NCBI RefSeq assembly: GCF_009674805.1
Contig: NZ_WKKI01000003.1
Location: 162,149 to 226,148 of the forward strand
DNA length: 64,000 nucleotides
Source of the DNA: Metabacillus lacus
Lineage (GTDB): Bacteria > Bacillota > Bacilli > Bacillales > Bacillaceae
Reading direction: 5' to 3'
Part shown: one piece after another, positions 1 through 8,123 of the stretch
How positions within the stretch are numbered: position 1 is the stretch's first letter
Layout of the letters: each line of letters starts with the position of its first letter
Made by a program: the position numbers and the translations under genes
Notes under the pieces: model-generated
What the model was told of the DNA's origin: nothing
The model's database searches: none
Seen by the model: the letters and a program-made list of their open reading frames with translations, nothing else

Positions 1-438
1 CTCAGGATCTACCCAGTTGTAGGTATTCATGAGTCCCAGCAGACCCATCAGCATACCCGCAGCTACAATCGCAGGAATAATTGGGACAAAAATATTTGAT
101 AAGCTTCTTGCAAATCTTGCAAGCGGGTTCATTTTGCCTCTTGCAGCATCATTGTGTGAAGGTGCGGACCCAGATTCATCTGACATCGATGCTCCCACCA
201 TAGGGCCAAAATGTTCGTATACTTTATTAACAGTACCTGTTCCAAAAATAATCTGAAACTGTCCCGAGCTGCTGAATGCACCTTTTACGCCTTCCAGGTT
301 TTCAATCTGCTCTTTTTCAATTTTGCTCTCGTCATCTATAACAAGCCGAAGCCTAGTTGCACAGTGAGCTGCACTGATCACGTTTTCTTTTCCGCCAAGA
401 AGCTTTACAAGCTGTTCTGATACTTCAAGGTAATTCAT
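1..438 (-). CDS. sacP: Sucrose-type PTS EIIBC component, N-terminal part (cut by window edge)
   Basis: The first 146 codons of a sugar-specific PTS permease are present; the rest lies beyond position 1. The EIIB domain fills residues 1-80, with the phosphorylated cysteine in the motif AAHCATRLRL near residue 26, followed by a VKGAFSSSGQ block typical of sucrose EIIB. The EIIC membrane domain begins near residue 115. An AAAAAAGGAGG ribosome binding site sits 8 bases before the ATG. It is preceded by an antitermination leader and a SacT-like gene, which supports sucrose (ScrA/SacP) rather than trehalose; the substrate remains an inference because most of the EIIC domain is not visible. Confidence 0.82.
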   Translation of the reverse strand, partial: MNYLEVSEQLVKLLGGKENVISAAHCATRLRLVIDDESKIEKEQIENLEGVKGAFSSSGQFQIIFGTGTVNKVYEHFGPMVGASMSDESGSAPSHNDAARGKMNPLARFARSLSNIFVPIIPAIVAAGMLMGLLGLMNTYNWVDPE

Positions 439-502
439 GAGTGTTTCCTCCTTTTTTGGCAAAGGCCCCAACTTCCGCCTGCCATGATCTTCTAAAATGA
501 AC

Positions 503-612
503 GCAAAAAAGACCTAAAATAGCTGGCTTTGTAGATGGAAGCACAAAAAAACAAGAGGGCTCCATCCTCACCAACATTTTAGGTCTTGCCTGTTATAAAA
601 CAGTAACAATCC
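503..612 (-). promoter_or_regulatory. RAT antiterminator site overlapping an intrinsic terminator
   Basis: On the minus strand, positions 612-578 read as a ribonucleic antiterminator (RAT) matching the GGATTGTTACTG...GGCAAAACC consensus of the BglG/SacT family. Its 3' end forms the left arm (587-576, AAGACCTAAAAT) of a terminator whose right arm is at 520-509 and is followed by a T-run. When the antiterminator binds RAT the two arms cannot pair. A smaller GATGGA/TCCATC helix lies in the loop. The site controls the PTS gene. Confidence 0.88.
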
Positions 613-636
613 TGCCTGATTCACTTTAGTTTTATT

Positions 637-665
637 ATCATACGACGTTAGAATGTAAACGTCAA
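637..665 (-). promoter_or_regulatory. SigA promoter for the sacP leader
   Basis: TTGACG at 665-660 and TATGAT at 642-637 are separated by exactly 17 bases. The promoter sits just upstream of the RAT site, so transcription starts ahead of the antitermination leader. Confidence 0.75.
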
Positions 666-695
666 CATCTTTGTATCAATTTATTATCTGGAAAT

Positions 696-1523
696 TTACT
701 CCTTCAGTAAACGCTGAATGTGGAGGGCGATATAAGCAATTTCGGATGCCGGAAATGCAATGCTGTATTCGACCTTGAGAAATTCCGTTAATTCACTGGA
801 ATATTTGTACGCTTTTTCATATTTGGTTTCAATCAAGCTCAGCATATCATCATCGATCGGGGAGAAATCCTCACCTTCCCCAATACGATTTAAAGCAAAG
901 CGCAGATGAGTCACCAGTCTTTGATAATTGATGCTGTTATCCTCAATCTTAATTCCCGCCTTTTTCTCGAGCTCTTCAATAAAGTCCCGAAGAATAGTGG
1001 CCTGTTTTAATGATGCCTGCATGGACGGCGCATCCATTTTGGCTGTATGTATATGCAAAGCGATGTGTGCAGCCTCATCATCAGGAATTTCAATTCCCAG
1101 TTCTTTTTTTATTTCTTCCTTTGCCCACTGGCCCACTTCATATTCCTTTTTATACAATGTCCTGATTTCATTCAGCAGTTTGTTGTGGATGGTGACTCCC
1201 TGATCAAGCCTCTCCAGCGCAAAAGACAAATGATCAGTCAGCGCAATATGTATATGGTCATTCAACGGGGCATTCAAATGAACTTCCGCAAAGCTGATGA
1301 TTTTTTCAGCAAGTTCAATATGCTTTTCGGGAAGCGTGCTAAGAAGCTGCTGAAATTTTTCTGATGCTCCTTCATGAAGGACAAAGATTTTTTCAATACG
1401 GTCTTTGGGTATGATATCATTTCTCCTTTTTTGAAAAGCAATTCCATTTCCCATGACAATTTTCTCTTGCGGTCCATCTATGACGACAACAGCGTTGTTA
1501 TTCAGTATTCTAAAAATCCGCAT
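696..1523 (-). CDS. sacT: BglG/SacT-family transcriptional antiterminator
   Basis: 275 residues, normal length for the family. The N-terminal co-antiterminator RNA-binding domain (residues 1-55: ILNNNAVVV, GNGIAFQKR) is followed by two PTS regulation domains, PRD1 (about 65-170) and PRD2 (about 175-275), with conserved histidines in HIALTDH, AAHIALHIH, LVTHLRFA and IALHIQ. It binds the RAT RNA in the downstream leader and is phosphorylated by PTS proteins, so readthrough into sacP depends on substrate. Start: ATG after CGGAGGAATAT. It is adjacent to and upstream of the RAT-controlled PTS gene. LicT or SacY assignment cannot be excluded by sequence alone. Confidence 0.88.
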   Translation of the reverse strand: MRIFRILNNNAVVVIDGPQEKIVMGNGIAFQKRRNDIIPKDRIEKIFVLHEGASEKFQQLLSTLPEKHIELAEKIISFAEVHLNAPLNDHIHIALTDHLSFALERLDQGVTIHNKLLNEIRTLYKKEYEVGQWAKEEIKKELGIEIPDDEAAHIALHIHTAKMDAPSMQASLKQATILRDFIEELEKKAGIKIEDNSINYQRLVTHLRFALNRIGEGEDFSPIDDDMLSLIETKYEKAYKYSSELTEFLKVEYSIAFPASEIAYIALHIQRLLKE

Positions 1524-1605
1524 ATATTCCTCCGGTCATAATAATCGAATTCATTCTAACATGGATAAGCAGAAACTCCTATGTTTATACTTGGCAATTC
1601 CAGAA

Positions 1606-1631
1606 AAAAAGAACCCCTGGAGGTTCTTTTT
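1606..1631. terminator. Bidirectional terminator
   Basis: AAAAAGAACCCC and GGTTCTTTTT flank a short loop, with an A-run on one side and a T-run on the other. It ends the cupin gene on the minus strand. Confidence 0.7.
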
Positions 1632-1638
1632 AACCGTA

Positions 1639-2151
1639 TTATCGCTGATCCTGATTCTGCCACTTTCGGAGCAGCGGTCCCTCATTCCCATAAACCGGAT
1701 CGGTTGCCGGCATCGGTACATCACGGATCTCAGCGAGAGATTGTGCACGGAGGCCTGGATCTTTTCTTCTCATATTATAAGTCGCTCCATCAGGGTATGC
1801 GCCTACGACTTCAAAATCCTCGCTGCTTTCAATCTTCATATGGCCTGTTCCTGCAGGAAGGACAATCACATCCCCTTCGTTCAGTGTCAGCCTTTCTCCA
1901 GCATCTCCGCCAACCTGAATGACTCCATTCCCTGACCGGACTCCAAGAACTTCGTGCGTATTGCTGTGATAGTGATGATAATCATGAACATCACCGCTCC
2001 AGCTTCCCTGCCAGCCATGCCTGTTAAACGTCCCTTCAATTTCATTAGGGTTATTATGGAATATTCCATGGTACACCAAAACCGGATAAGTTTGATTGTT
2101 TGGAATGTCCCCATCATCTCGCAGTTTAAATGACCTTACATTGTCTTGCAC
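1639..2151 (-). CDS. YjlB-like cupin-domain protein
   Basis: 170 residues with one cupin barrel. Histidines in HDYHHYHSNTHEVLGV (residues about 56-72) and the turn GDVIVLPAGTGHMKI (about 93-107) form the usual metal-binding motifs 1 and 2. No signal peptide, so it is probably cytoplasmic. It resembles B. subtilis YjlB, whose reaction is unknown. It stands alone between terminators. Confidence 0.75.
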   Translation of the reverse strand: MQDNVRSFKLRDDGDIPNNQTYPVLVYHGIFHNNPNEIEGTFNRHGWQGSWSGDVHDYHHYHSNTHEVLGVRSGNGVIQVGGDAGERLTLNEGDVIVLPAGTGHMKIESSEDFEVVGAYPDGATYNMRRKDPGLRAQSLAEIRDVPMPATDPVYGNEGPLLRKWQNQDQR

Positions 2152-2197
2152 AGCGTTCCTCTCCTTTCGTTATTCAGCCGAATAAAAAGGTGCTACA

Positions 2198-3037
2198 CTA
2201 CAATTGTTTTGCTTTAAAGGTGTCGCCTTCTTTTAAATTACCCGTTTGAAACCCCTTATAAAACCACCGTTTTCTCTGCTCAGAGGTTCCGTGTGTAAAG
2301 CTTTCCGGTACAGAATAGCCTCTGGCTCTTTCTTGAAGCGTGTCGTCTCCCACTGCACTTGCAGCCGCCAGCGCTTCCTCCAGATCACCCTCTTCCAGCA
2401 GATCCATACCCTGAGCATGATGGGCCCATACTCCAGCCAGATAGTCAGCTTGAAGTTCAAATCTCACAAGATATTTGTTAAACTCCTCCTCACTCAGCTC
2501 CCTGCGAAGCGGCATAACTTTTTCTGTTGTGCCAAGAAGGGTCTGAACATGATGCCCCACCTCATGAGCAATCACATAAGCCATTGCAAAATCGCCTGGT
2601 GCCTGATATTTACGCTGCAATTCATCATAAAAGCTTAAATCAATGTAAAGTTTCTGATCTCCCGGACAATAAAATGGGCCGACTGAAGACCCAGCTGATC
2701 CGCATGCTGATTGAACACTGCCTGAGTACAAGACCAAAATCGGCTCTCTATAGGTCATACCCTGCTCCCGGAAAATCTTTGTCCATACTTCTTCAGTATC
2801 AGCTAGCACCACGGAGACAAACTCAGCTAACTCCGGATCATGCTCTGAACCGCTGTATGTACTGCTCTGCGTACCCGTTTGAGCCATTTCCGTCATCAGC
2901 TGGCCGGGATCTCCGCCGAGGAGCATCACAATCAGCAAAATGACAATGCCTCCCAATCCGCCGCCTGCTACTACTGCAGGGCCTGCCCCTCTCCGATCCT
3001 CAACATTGTTACTTGAACGCCTTCCCTTCCATTTCAT
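2198..3037 (-). CDS. ypfJ: YpfJ-family neutral zinc metallopeptidase-like membrane protein
   Basis: 279 residues. A single membrane segment near residues 18-42 anchors an extracytoplasmic domain. The zinc site is AHEVGHHVQ (HExxH, about residues 160-168), with a downstream acidic ligand in FELQADYLAGVWAHH about 35 residues later, as in the COG2321 family. A conserved SxxCGxA segment near residue 110 is also present. Start is ATG. Its substrate is unknown in this family. It is a separate transcription unit from the FAD oxidoreductase, whose terminator lies upstream of it. Confidence 0.85.
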   Translation of the reverse strand: MKWKGRRSSNNVEDRRGAGPAVVAGGGLGGIVILLIVMLLGGDPGQLMTEMAQTGTQSSTYSGSEHDPELAEFVSVVLADTEEVWTKIFREQGMTYREPILVLYSGSVQSACGSAGSSVGPFYCPGDQKLYIDLSFYDELQRKYQAPGDFAMAYVIAHEVGHHVQTLLGTTEKVMPLRRELSEEEFNKYLVRFELQADYLAGVWAHHAQGMDLLEEGDLEEALAAASAVGDDTLQERARGYSVPESFTHGTSEQRKRWFYKGFQTGNLKEGDTFKAKQL

Positions 3038-3113
3038 CCCGTTTCCTCCGTATCTTCAAATGCCTTTTTACTGATATACCCATTTCAGCATTGTTTCAAG
3101 ATAGAAGGAAAAT

Positions 3114-3135
3114 AAAAAACCGCCACTCAGGCGGG
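3114..3135 (-). terminator. Rho-independent terminator of the FAD oxidoreductase gene
   Basis: On the minus strand CCGCC-TGAGT-GGCGG is followed by TTTTTTATTTT, directly downstream of the stop codon at 3144. Confidence 0.75.
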
Positions 3136-3143
3136 GACATGGT

Positions 3144-4286
3144 TTAGCTGTTCTCTGCTTTAACATCTTCAGTAAATGCACCTTGTGGTGAATACGGGGA
3201 AAGATCAAAATCAACACTCACTCCCCTTGCCAGGCTTGCAAGCTGAGCTCCCAAGAAAGGTCCCGCCGTTAAGCCTGAGGCCCCCAGTCCATTGGCAATT
3301 AATATGCCTTTATATCCCGGCACTTCTCCAATAATCGGCAGAAATCCAGGAGTATGAGGGCGGTATCCGACACGAGCCTCTATCATTTCTGCTTCAGCCA
3401 GGCCGGGTGCTGCCGCAAGTCCCTTATGGAGTATTTCATATATTCCACCTGCAGTTACCCGCTGATCAAAAGCTTTATGATCTTCATGTGTTGCCCCAAT
3501 AATCATCTTTCCGTCTTGAAATGGCACCATATACTGATTATTGGGAGGAATGACGACGGGCCAACAGCCGGTTTCTGGATTGTCAGGCAGCTGCAGATGA
3601 AGAATCTGCGCTTTTTGCGCACTGAGCTGCAGCCTTAAGCCCAGCGGAAGAAGCAATTGATCAGCCCAGGCTCCAGCTGTTACGATCACAGAGTCAGCAG
3701 GATAAATCGAGCCATCTATGCTTACTCCGTTCACCCTTTTCTCTTGATGCAGCAGTAGAGCTGACCCTTTCTTCACTTCTGCCCCGTACCTGCGGGCTGC
3801 ACTCATGAGTGCATCACGCAGTGCCCTGCCGTTTACTCTAGCTGCTCCTGATACATACAGAGATTGAAACTCTTCGGAAACAAGGGGAAAGAGCTTTTTT
3901 GTATCTTCCTGAGAAAGCAGATAAACTTCTCCAATTTCAGGCGCGTCCTCTCTCCTTTTTAAGGCACGCTCCTTCATGGCCTTCAGCTTTTCTTCGTCAG
4001 TATGAAGGCTGATGGCACCCCTTCGGCTGTAGCCTGTTTCTGTTTCTCCATCTTCCTTAAGCATTCGGATCAGTGTCTGATAGTAAGCCGCTCCAGCCTT
4101 TGCCAGTGCATACCACGCCTTGTTTCTCCTTTGCGAAATCCATGGACAAATAATCCCCGCTGCTGCATCTGTTGCCTGGCCGGAATCTGCACGATCGACA
4201 ACAGTCACATGCTCACCGAATCTTGCTAAATGATAGGCTGCCGAGGCGCCTGCAATTCCCGCTCCCACCACAATATGCTTTTTCAT
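3144..4286 (-). CDS. FAD-dependent amino-acid oxidoreductase (DadA/YurR-like)
   Basis: 380 residues, standard for the DAO family. The N-terminal FAD-binding Rossmann motif is VVGAGIAGASAAYHL (residues about 6-20) with the acidic residue at the end of strand 2 (VVDR). The C-terminal FAD-contacting GYRPHTPGFLPIIGE motif and a GASGLTAGP turn are present. Such enzymes oxidise a secondary or primary amine such as a D-amino acid or glycine; the substrate cannot be read from sequence. It is probably cytoplasmic and monocistronic. Confidence 0.8.
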   Translation of the reverse strand: MKKHIVVGAGIAGASAAYHLARFGEHVTVVDRADSGQATDAAAGIICPWISQRRNKAWYALAKAGAAYYQTLIRMLKEDGETETGYSRRGAISLHTDEEKLKAMKERALKRREDAPEIGEVYLLSQEDTKKLFPLVSEEFQSLYVSGAARVNGRALRDALMSAARRYGAEVKKGSALLLHQEKRVNGVSIDGSIYPADSVIVTAGAWADQLLLPLGLRLQLSAQKAQILHLQLPDNPETGCWPVVIPPNNQYMVPFQDGKMIIGATHEDHKAFDQRVTAGGIYEILHKGLAAAPGLAEAEMIEARVGYRPHTPGFLPIIGEVPGYKGILIANGLGASGLTAGPFLGAQLASLARGVSVDFDLSPYSPQGAFTEDVKAENS

Positions 4287-4363
4287 TCAATAACACCTTT
4301 TCCTGTACTTTGTTGTTCTTATTGTACACAATTTTTACTATAAAGAAAAAATGCAAAAAAAAA

Positions 4364-4394
4364 AAAAAAACAGACCCCGCAGGATCTGTTTTTG
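4364..4394 (-). terminator. Terminator of the cold-shock gene
   Basis: AAAAACAGAYCC and GGRTCTGTTTTT pair around a CGCA-type loop just after the csp stop codon; a long A-run on the plus strand becomes a U-run in the transcript. Confidence 0.7.
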
Positions 4395-4399
4395 TAAAA

Positions 4400-4600
4400 T
4401 TAGATTTTTTGAACGTTTGCAGCTTGAGGTCCACGAGCACCTTGCTCTACGTCAAAAGAAACTTTTTGACCTTCGTCAAGAGATTTGAAACCTTCACTTT
4501 GGATTGCAGAGAAATGTACGAATACGTCGTCTCCACCTTCACGCTCGATGAAACCAAAACCTTTTTCTGCGTTAAACCATTTTACTGTACCTTGTTCCAT
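4400..4600 (-). CDS. csp: Cold-shock protein (CspA family)
   Basis: 66 residues, a complete five-stranded OB-fold. The RNP1 motif KGFGFI (residues 13-18) and RNP2 motif VFVHF (26-30) carry the aromatic residues that stack on single-stranded RNA or DNA. It acts as a cytoplasmic RNA chaperone. The start is preceded by TAGGAGG. It has its own promoter about 120 bases upstream, giving the long 5' leader that is typical of cold-inducible csp genes. Confidence 0.97.
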   Translation of the reverse strand: MEQGTVKWFNAEKGFGFIEREGGDDVFVHFSAIQSEGFKSLDEGQKVSFDVEQGARGPQAANVQKI

Positions 4601-4717
4601 TTTTGTTGCCTCCTAGTGCATTTGCACATTTATTACTATCCTTGCCCAAAGTGATCATCAAGACGAAAGTCTATACTTAAACTTACCTTTTACACCGAAC
4701 AAAAATAATTCTTCTTT

Positions 4718-4746
4718 ATCATAACAGGCTTAAAGATTATTTGCAA
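4718..4746 (-). promoter_or_regulatory. SigA promoter of csp with a long 5' leader
   Basis: TTGCAA at 4746-4741 and TATGAT at 4723-4718 lie 17 bases apart. Transcription from here would leave a leader of about 110 bases before the csp ATG at 4600. Confidence 0.65.
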
Positions 4747-4844
4747 ATTTTTGGTGTGTTCTTTTTAAAAAAGGTTAAATTCTACTATTTAAACAATGGA
4801 TTCACTCTATTTTTGCAACTATTTTCCCTGTTAGATGCAGCCGG

Positions 4845-5098
4845 TTATGTTGCATTTTGTCGGCTCACTGTATCAATAGCAGCATCTTTCCCTCTGCCTT
4901 CTGTGATATCCATGATTCTCGAAAGTACATCCTTATATTGTATATCAAAAAACAGATCCAAAGCTTTTTATATAGCTATGATTATGGGGGAAAGCTAAGA
5001 CTATTTTCCCTGCTTCCTTTGCAAGCTGAATTGCAAACCCTCCTACTCCACCTGCTCCTGCATGAATAAGAACTGTATTCATTGTCTCTATCGGAAGC
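4845..5098 (-). pseudogene. Zinc-type quinone oxidoreductase remnant, C-terminal half
   Basis: The minus strand encodes TMNTVLIHAGAGGVGGFAIQ, the NADPH-binding Rossmann motif of the MDR/quinone oxidoreductase family. After a frame change it continues as DVLSRIMDITEGRGKDAAID and soon hits a stop at 4845. No start codon or intact frame is present. The missing N-terminal half lies at 5780-6073, so this is one gene broken in two. Confidence 0.7.
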
Positions 5099-5104
5099 TT
5101 TCTA

Positions 5105-5340
5105 TTACTTTTTACGTTTTTTGGTTATATAATTACCTATTTGTTCTGATATAAAGAAAATTGCTAATCCAACAAGTAATATATTTAAAAAGAACTATTT
5201 ATTAAGGGTTTTTTTTGTATTATCTCAAAAAGTCCATTTATAAATAAAGTGATTCCCCAAAAAACGAATACACTTTGAAAAGCTATATTCATACTAGATT
5301 TATTTGCTTTCTCATCGTCTTTAAAAAATAGTTTAATCAT
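5105..5340 (-). pseudogene. Small membrane protein gene with a frameshift
   Basis: An ATG at 5340 with GAGGG ahead of it opens a 51-codon frame (MIKLFFKDDEKANKS..., then a hydrophobic stretch) that stops at 5185. The next frame continues with a second hydrophobic segment, ILLVGLAIFFISEQIGNYI, and a basic KKRKK end at 5105. The total length is not a multiple of three, and a run of eight T at about 5209-5216 is the likely slip point. The reconstructed product would be about 78 residues with two membrane segments. Function unknown. Confidence 0.45.
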
Positions 5341-5499
5341 ATTAAAGCCCTCCTATAACTTTTGAATAATGAGTATATGAGCAACTTTTTAGAATATTAG
5401 TGTAGTCAAACATATGGACCTAGAAAAGCCAATACCGGAAACTGGCGTATTAAAATCACTCATTGAGGCTGGGACGCGAGGACAGATACTGAACTCTCC

Positions 5500-5665
5500 C
5501 CCACCTAATTGGCTGGTTTGGAGACGATATTGATTCGGACTCAAGCCCGCCAATTTTGGCTGTATTCGGTCGTTATTATAGTAATCTATATATTTCTATT
5601 TTCATGCTCAGCTCTTTAAACGAACACACTGCCTTTCCATGATCTCTTGTTTAAGTATGCCGGGT
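5500..5665 (-). pseudogene. IS3-family transposase C-terminal remnant
   Basis: The minus strand reads YIDYYNNDRIQPKLAGLSP, the hallmark end of IS3-family OrfB after the DDE core, followed by NQYRLQTSQLG. Upstream fragments (GILKQEI, CSFKELSMKIE) are in other frames, so at least two frameshifts have occurred. No terminal inverted repeats are evident. It lies between the two halves of the broken oxidoreductase gene. Confidence 0.75.
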
Positions 5666-5779
5666 AAATTGTAATTATTAAATGCCTAAACCCTGTGCGA
5701 TTACAACAGTCCAGAATGAACAGCTCAATTTTATTACATAAGAAATTGACTATAAAGATAATATCTTAGATTACCACAT

Positions 5780-6073
5780 CCACAGTTCAGCATGTATTCC
5801 GATATGGAAATGACGTGGGGGATCCTCGAAAAAAACAACTCTGTCCCCTTATTTCCAGTGAGTAACACTTTCTCCAATCGGCAACATCCAGCCCTAAAAT
5901 ATGCGGATAATCACAGCTGTGATTTCATTTGGATGCGGTTTTATAGTCAACAGGTTCAATTCCGACGCATGCACTTTAACCACGGTTTCTCCATGACCAG
6001 CTCTGGGAGCCTCGCTCTCCTCGACTCTCATCTCTTTCCATTCTCCTTACTCTCGCAAAAGCAATGCTTTTAT
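5780..6073 (-). pseudogene. Zinc-type quinone oxidoreductase remnant, N-terminal half
   Basis: Fragments in several frames read KALLLRE, GEWKEMRVEESEAPRAGHGE, VVKVHASELN, DYKTASK, CDYPHILGLDVA and GDRVVFFEDPP, the ordered N-terminal blocks of an MDR alcohol dehydrogenase/quinone oxidoreductase. An in-frame stop and frameshifts separate them, and the initiator has become ATA. It pairs with the C-terminal half at 4845-5098; about 60 residues between the two are missing. Confidence 0.68.
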
Positions 6074-6158
6074 TACCTCTATCCCCTCCTAATATGATTG
6101 ATAAGCTAGAATATAAATGACTTGTCACTCATTTTTTCAAATGGAAACCTTCTTCAAA

Positions 6159-6174
6159 GGTTTCACGTGGAACA
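6159..6174. promoter_or_regulatory. parS-like ParB (Spo0J) binding site
   Basis: GGTTTCACGTGGAACA matches the bacillar parS consensus TGTTTCACGTGNAACA at every specified position but the first. It lies in a gene-free stretch upstream of the bce genes. Confidence 0.6.
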
Positions 6175-6326
6175 ATTTTAAATTGGGAGCAGTTCTCATG
6201 GGGAATATTAATATCAATCGCTATCTATTCTGTTCAAATCTAGCACGTGCAGATGGAGCTGTTTTTCTATAAACTAAACTTAAAGTACCAGCAGCTGCTG
6301 GAAAAAGAAAACTTGAAGCAAGGGTG

Positions 6327-7019
6327 ATGTATGTGTTTAAGGTTCTGCTAATTGAAGATGATTTCAGCTTGTTCAGCGAAATTGAAACCCGCTTAACTCA
6401 ATGGTCACTTGAAGTTGAAGGGATAAAGGATTTCGGTTCTGTCCTTACAGAGTTTACGGCCTATCAGCCAGATCTTGTCATCATAGATATACAACTTCCC
6501 AAGTACGATGGATTTCATTGGTGCAGGCTGATCCGCTCTCATTCAAATGTTCCTATTTTGTTTTTATCCAGCCGGGATCATCCAACTGATATGGTCATGT
6601 CTATGCAGCTTGGCGGTGATGATTTTATTCAAAAACCCTTTCACTTTGATGTCCTCATAGCAAAAATTCAGGCAATCCTTCGACGGGTATACAATTACAA
6701 CAGCAGTATAACAGAAGTTAAATCATGGTGCGGAGCCGTTGTGAAAAACGAAAAAAATCTAGTGACAAATCAGCATGGAACAATAGAGCTCACTAAAAAT
6801 GAAATGTTTATCTTAAAGTGTTTAATTAATAAAAAAAACACAATTGTTACTCGTGAAGAACTGATTAAAAATCTTTGGAATGATGAAAGATTTGTCAGTG
6901 ATAATACCTTAACAGTCAATGTTAACCGGCTGAGAAAAAAACTGGATGATATTCAGCTGGGCCGCTTCATTGAAACAAAGGTCGGGCAGGGCTATATCGC
7001 TGTGGAAGAGGTAGAATAA
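6327..7019 (+). CDS. bceR: BceR-like OmpR-family response regulator
   Basis: About 230 residues. The receiver domain (residues 1-120) has the acidic pair EDD near residue 11, the phospho-acceptor aspartate in VIIDIQLPKYDG and the conserved lysine in FIQKPF. The C-terminal winged helix (about 130-230) has the NEMFILKCL and SDNTLTVNVNRLRKKL helices. It follows the Bce/Bra pattern in which the regulator, kinase and ABC transporter form one resistance module. The start could be ATG 6327 or GTG 6333; AAGGG lies just upstream of both. Confidence 0.85.
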   Translation: MYVFKVLLIEDDFSLFSEIETRLTQWSLEVEGIKDFGSVLTEFTAYQPDLVIIDIQLPKYDGFHWCRLIRSHSNVPILFLSSRDHPTDMVMSMQLGGDDFIQKPFHFDVLIAKIQAILRRVYNYNSSITEVKSWCGAVVKNEKNLVTNQHGTIELTKNEMFILKCLINKKNTIVTREELIKNLWNDERFVSDNTLTVNVNRLRKKLDDIQLGRFIETKVGQGYIAVEEVE

Positions 7020-7021
7020 CA

Positions 7022-8026
7022 ATGGTAAGAGTATTTATCAGGGAAAGAGCCAGCTGGATCATCATGTTCGGGCTTTCAATGGGTCTGCTTTTATTTATTT
7101 CCTACCTGGATCCCTCTATTGCACCTTCTTCTGCGTTTTACATTGTGTTTTTACAATCCCTGTTGTTTCTCTTTTTCCTGTTTTACAGATACCTAAAAGA
7201 AACAGCTTATTATAAAAGTCTACAGGAGTGGGATGAAAGCTCTGATCCTGCCGGCATGAAAGCTGCTGAAAGGCCGTTTGAAAAGATGTTTCAGCAAAAG
7301 CTGCAGGAACAAACACTTTATGCAAAGAAAACTGTCAGACAGAATCTGCATTCGCTGGAGCAGGAAAAAGACGAACTTCTCTCCTGGGTTCATGAGATGA
7401 AAACTCCCTTAACAGCTATGCATCTTATTCTGGACAGGCTGGAAGATACTCATGCTCAGTCTCAGTTAAAATACGAATGGCTGAGAGTGCATATGCTGCT
7501 TGATCAGCAGCTGTACAGCAAAAGGCTGAAATTTATTGAAAATGATTTATATGTAGAAGTGACTGACTTGAAGTCAGCTGTATTTACAGAAATAAAGGAT
7601 CTGCAAGCATGGTGTCTTCAAAGAGATCTTGGCTTTAATGTGCATCTTAAGGATGAAAAAGTACTTACGGATGCAAAATGGCTTGGTTTTATTCTTCGGC
7701 AGATTTTGACAAATGCTGTCAAATACAGCCGATCATCTGATATTGAAATCACAAGCAGTGTAAAAGCCGGCAGTACAGTGCTTAAAATAAAAGATTATGG
7801 GCGAGGGATTGATCCTAAAGATCTTCCGAGAATCTTTGAAAAGGGCTTCACTTCGGCCGCATCACATGGAGAGAATTCCGCAACGGGTATGGGCCTTTAC
7901 CTGGCTAAAAAGGCTGCCGATGCGCTTTTAATCAACCTGTCCATACAGTCATATCCGGGAAAAGGAACGACTGTCACACTCCTGTTTCCTGCAGAAAATG
8001 AATTTACCCGGATTTCAGGCATGTGA
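7022..8026 (+). CDS. bceS: BceS-like intramembrane-sensing histidine kinase
   Basis: 334 residues with two membrane helices (about 12-32 and 37-57) and almost no extracellular loop, the signature of intramembrane-sensing kinases that read the activity of their partner ABC transporter. The phospho-accepting histidine is in SWVHEMKTPL (about residue 125). The ATPase domain has the N box RQILTNAVKYS, G1 box DYGRGI and G2 box TGMGLYLAKKAAD. It starts 2 bases after the regulator stop, so the two are co-transcribed. Its last codons overlap the putative BceR box that precedes the ABC genes. Confidence 0.87.
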   Translation: MVRVFIRERASWIIMFGLSMGLLLFISYLDPSIAPSSAFYIVFLQSLLFLFFLFYRYLKETAYYKSLQEWDESSDPAGMKAAERPFEKMFQQKLQEQTLYAKKTVRQNLHSLEQEKDELLSWVHEMKTPLTAMHLILDRLEDTHAQSQLKYEWLRVHMLLDQQLYSKRLKFIENDLYVEVTDLKSAVFTEIKDLQAWCLQRDLGFNVHLKDEKVLTDAKWLGFILRQILTNAVKYSRSSDIEITSSVKAGSTVLKIKDYGRGIDPKDLPRIFEKGFTSAASHGENSATGMGLYLAKKAADALLINLSIQSYPGKGTTVTLLFPAENEFTRISGM

Positions 8027-8042
8027 CAATCATGTCACATGC
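8019..8042. promoter_or_regulatory. Putative BceR binding site
   Basis: GCATGTGAC and GTCACATGC form a perfect 9-base inverted repeat around AATCAT. The core TGTGAC-N-GTCACA resembles known BceR-type operators. It lies about 50 bases upstream of the -10-like element at 8091 and overlaps the kinase stop codon. Confidence 0.72.
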
Positions 8043-8090
8043 TTGTTGGTTTTGTTCGGATAAACGAAGGAAGAGCCGCAAGGGAGGTAC

Positions 8091-8096
8091 TACAAT
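8091..8096 (+). promoter_or_regulatory. -10 element of the bceAB-like promoter
   Basis: TACAAT lies 28 bases before the ABC ATPase ATG. No good -35 hexamer lies 17 bases upstream, consistent with activation by the regulator bound at 8019-8042. Confidence 0.45.
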
Positions 8097-8123
8097 AGAG
8101 TTATCAATAAAGGAGTGTGACCT

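Noticed and set aside
5792..6097. 101-codon plus-strand frame
   Set aside because: It is antisense to the N-terminal oxidoreductase remnant and has no recognisable product.
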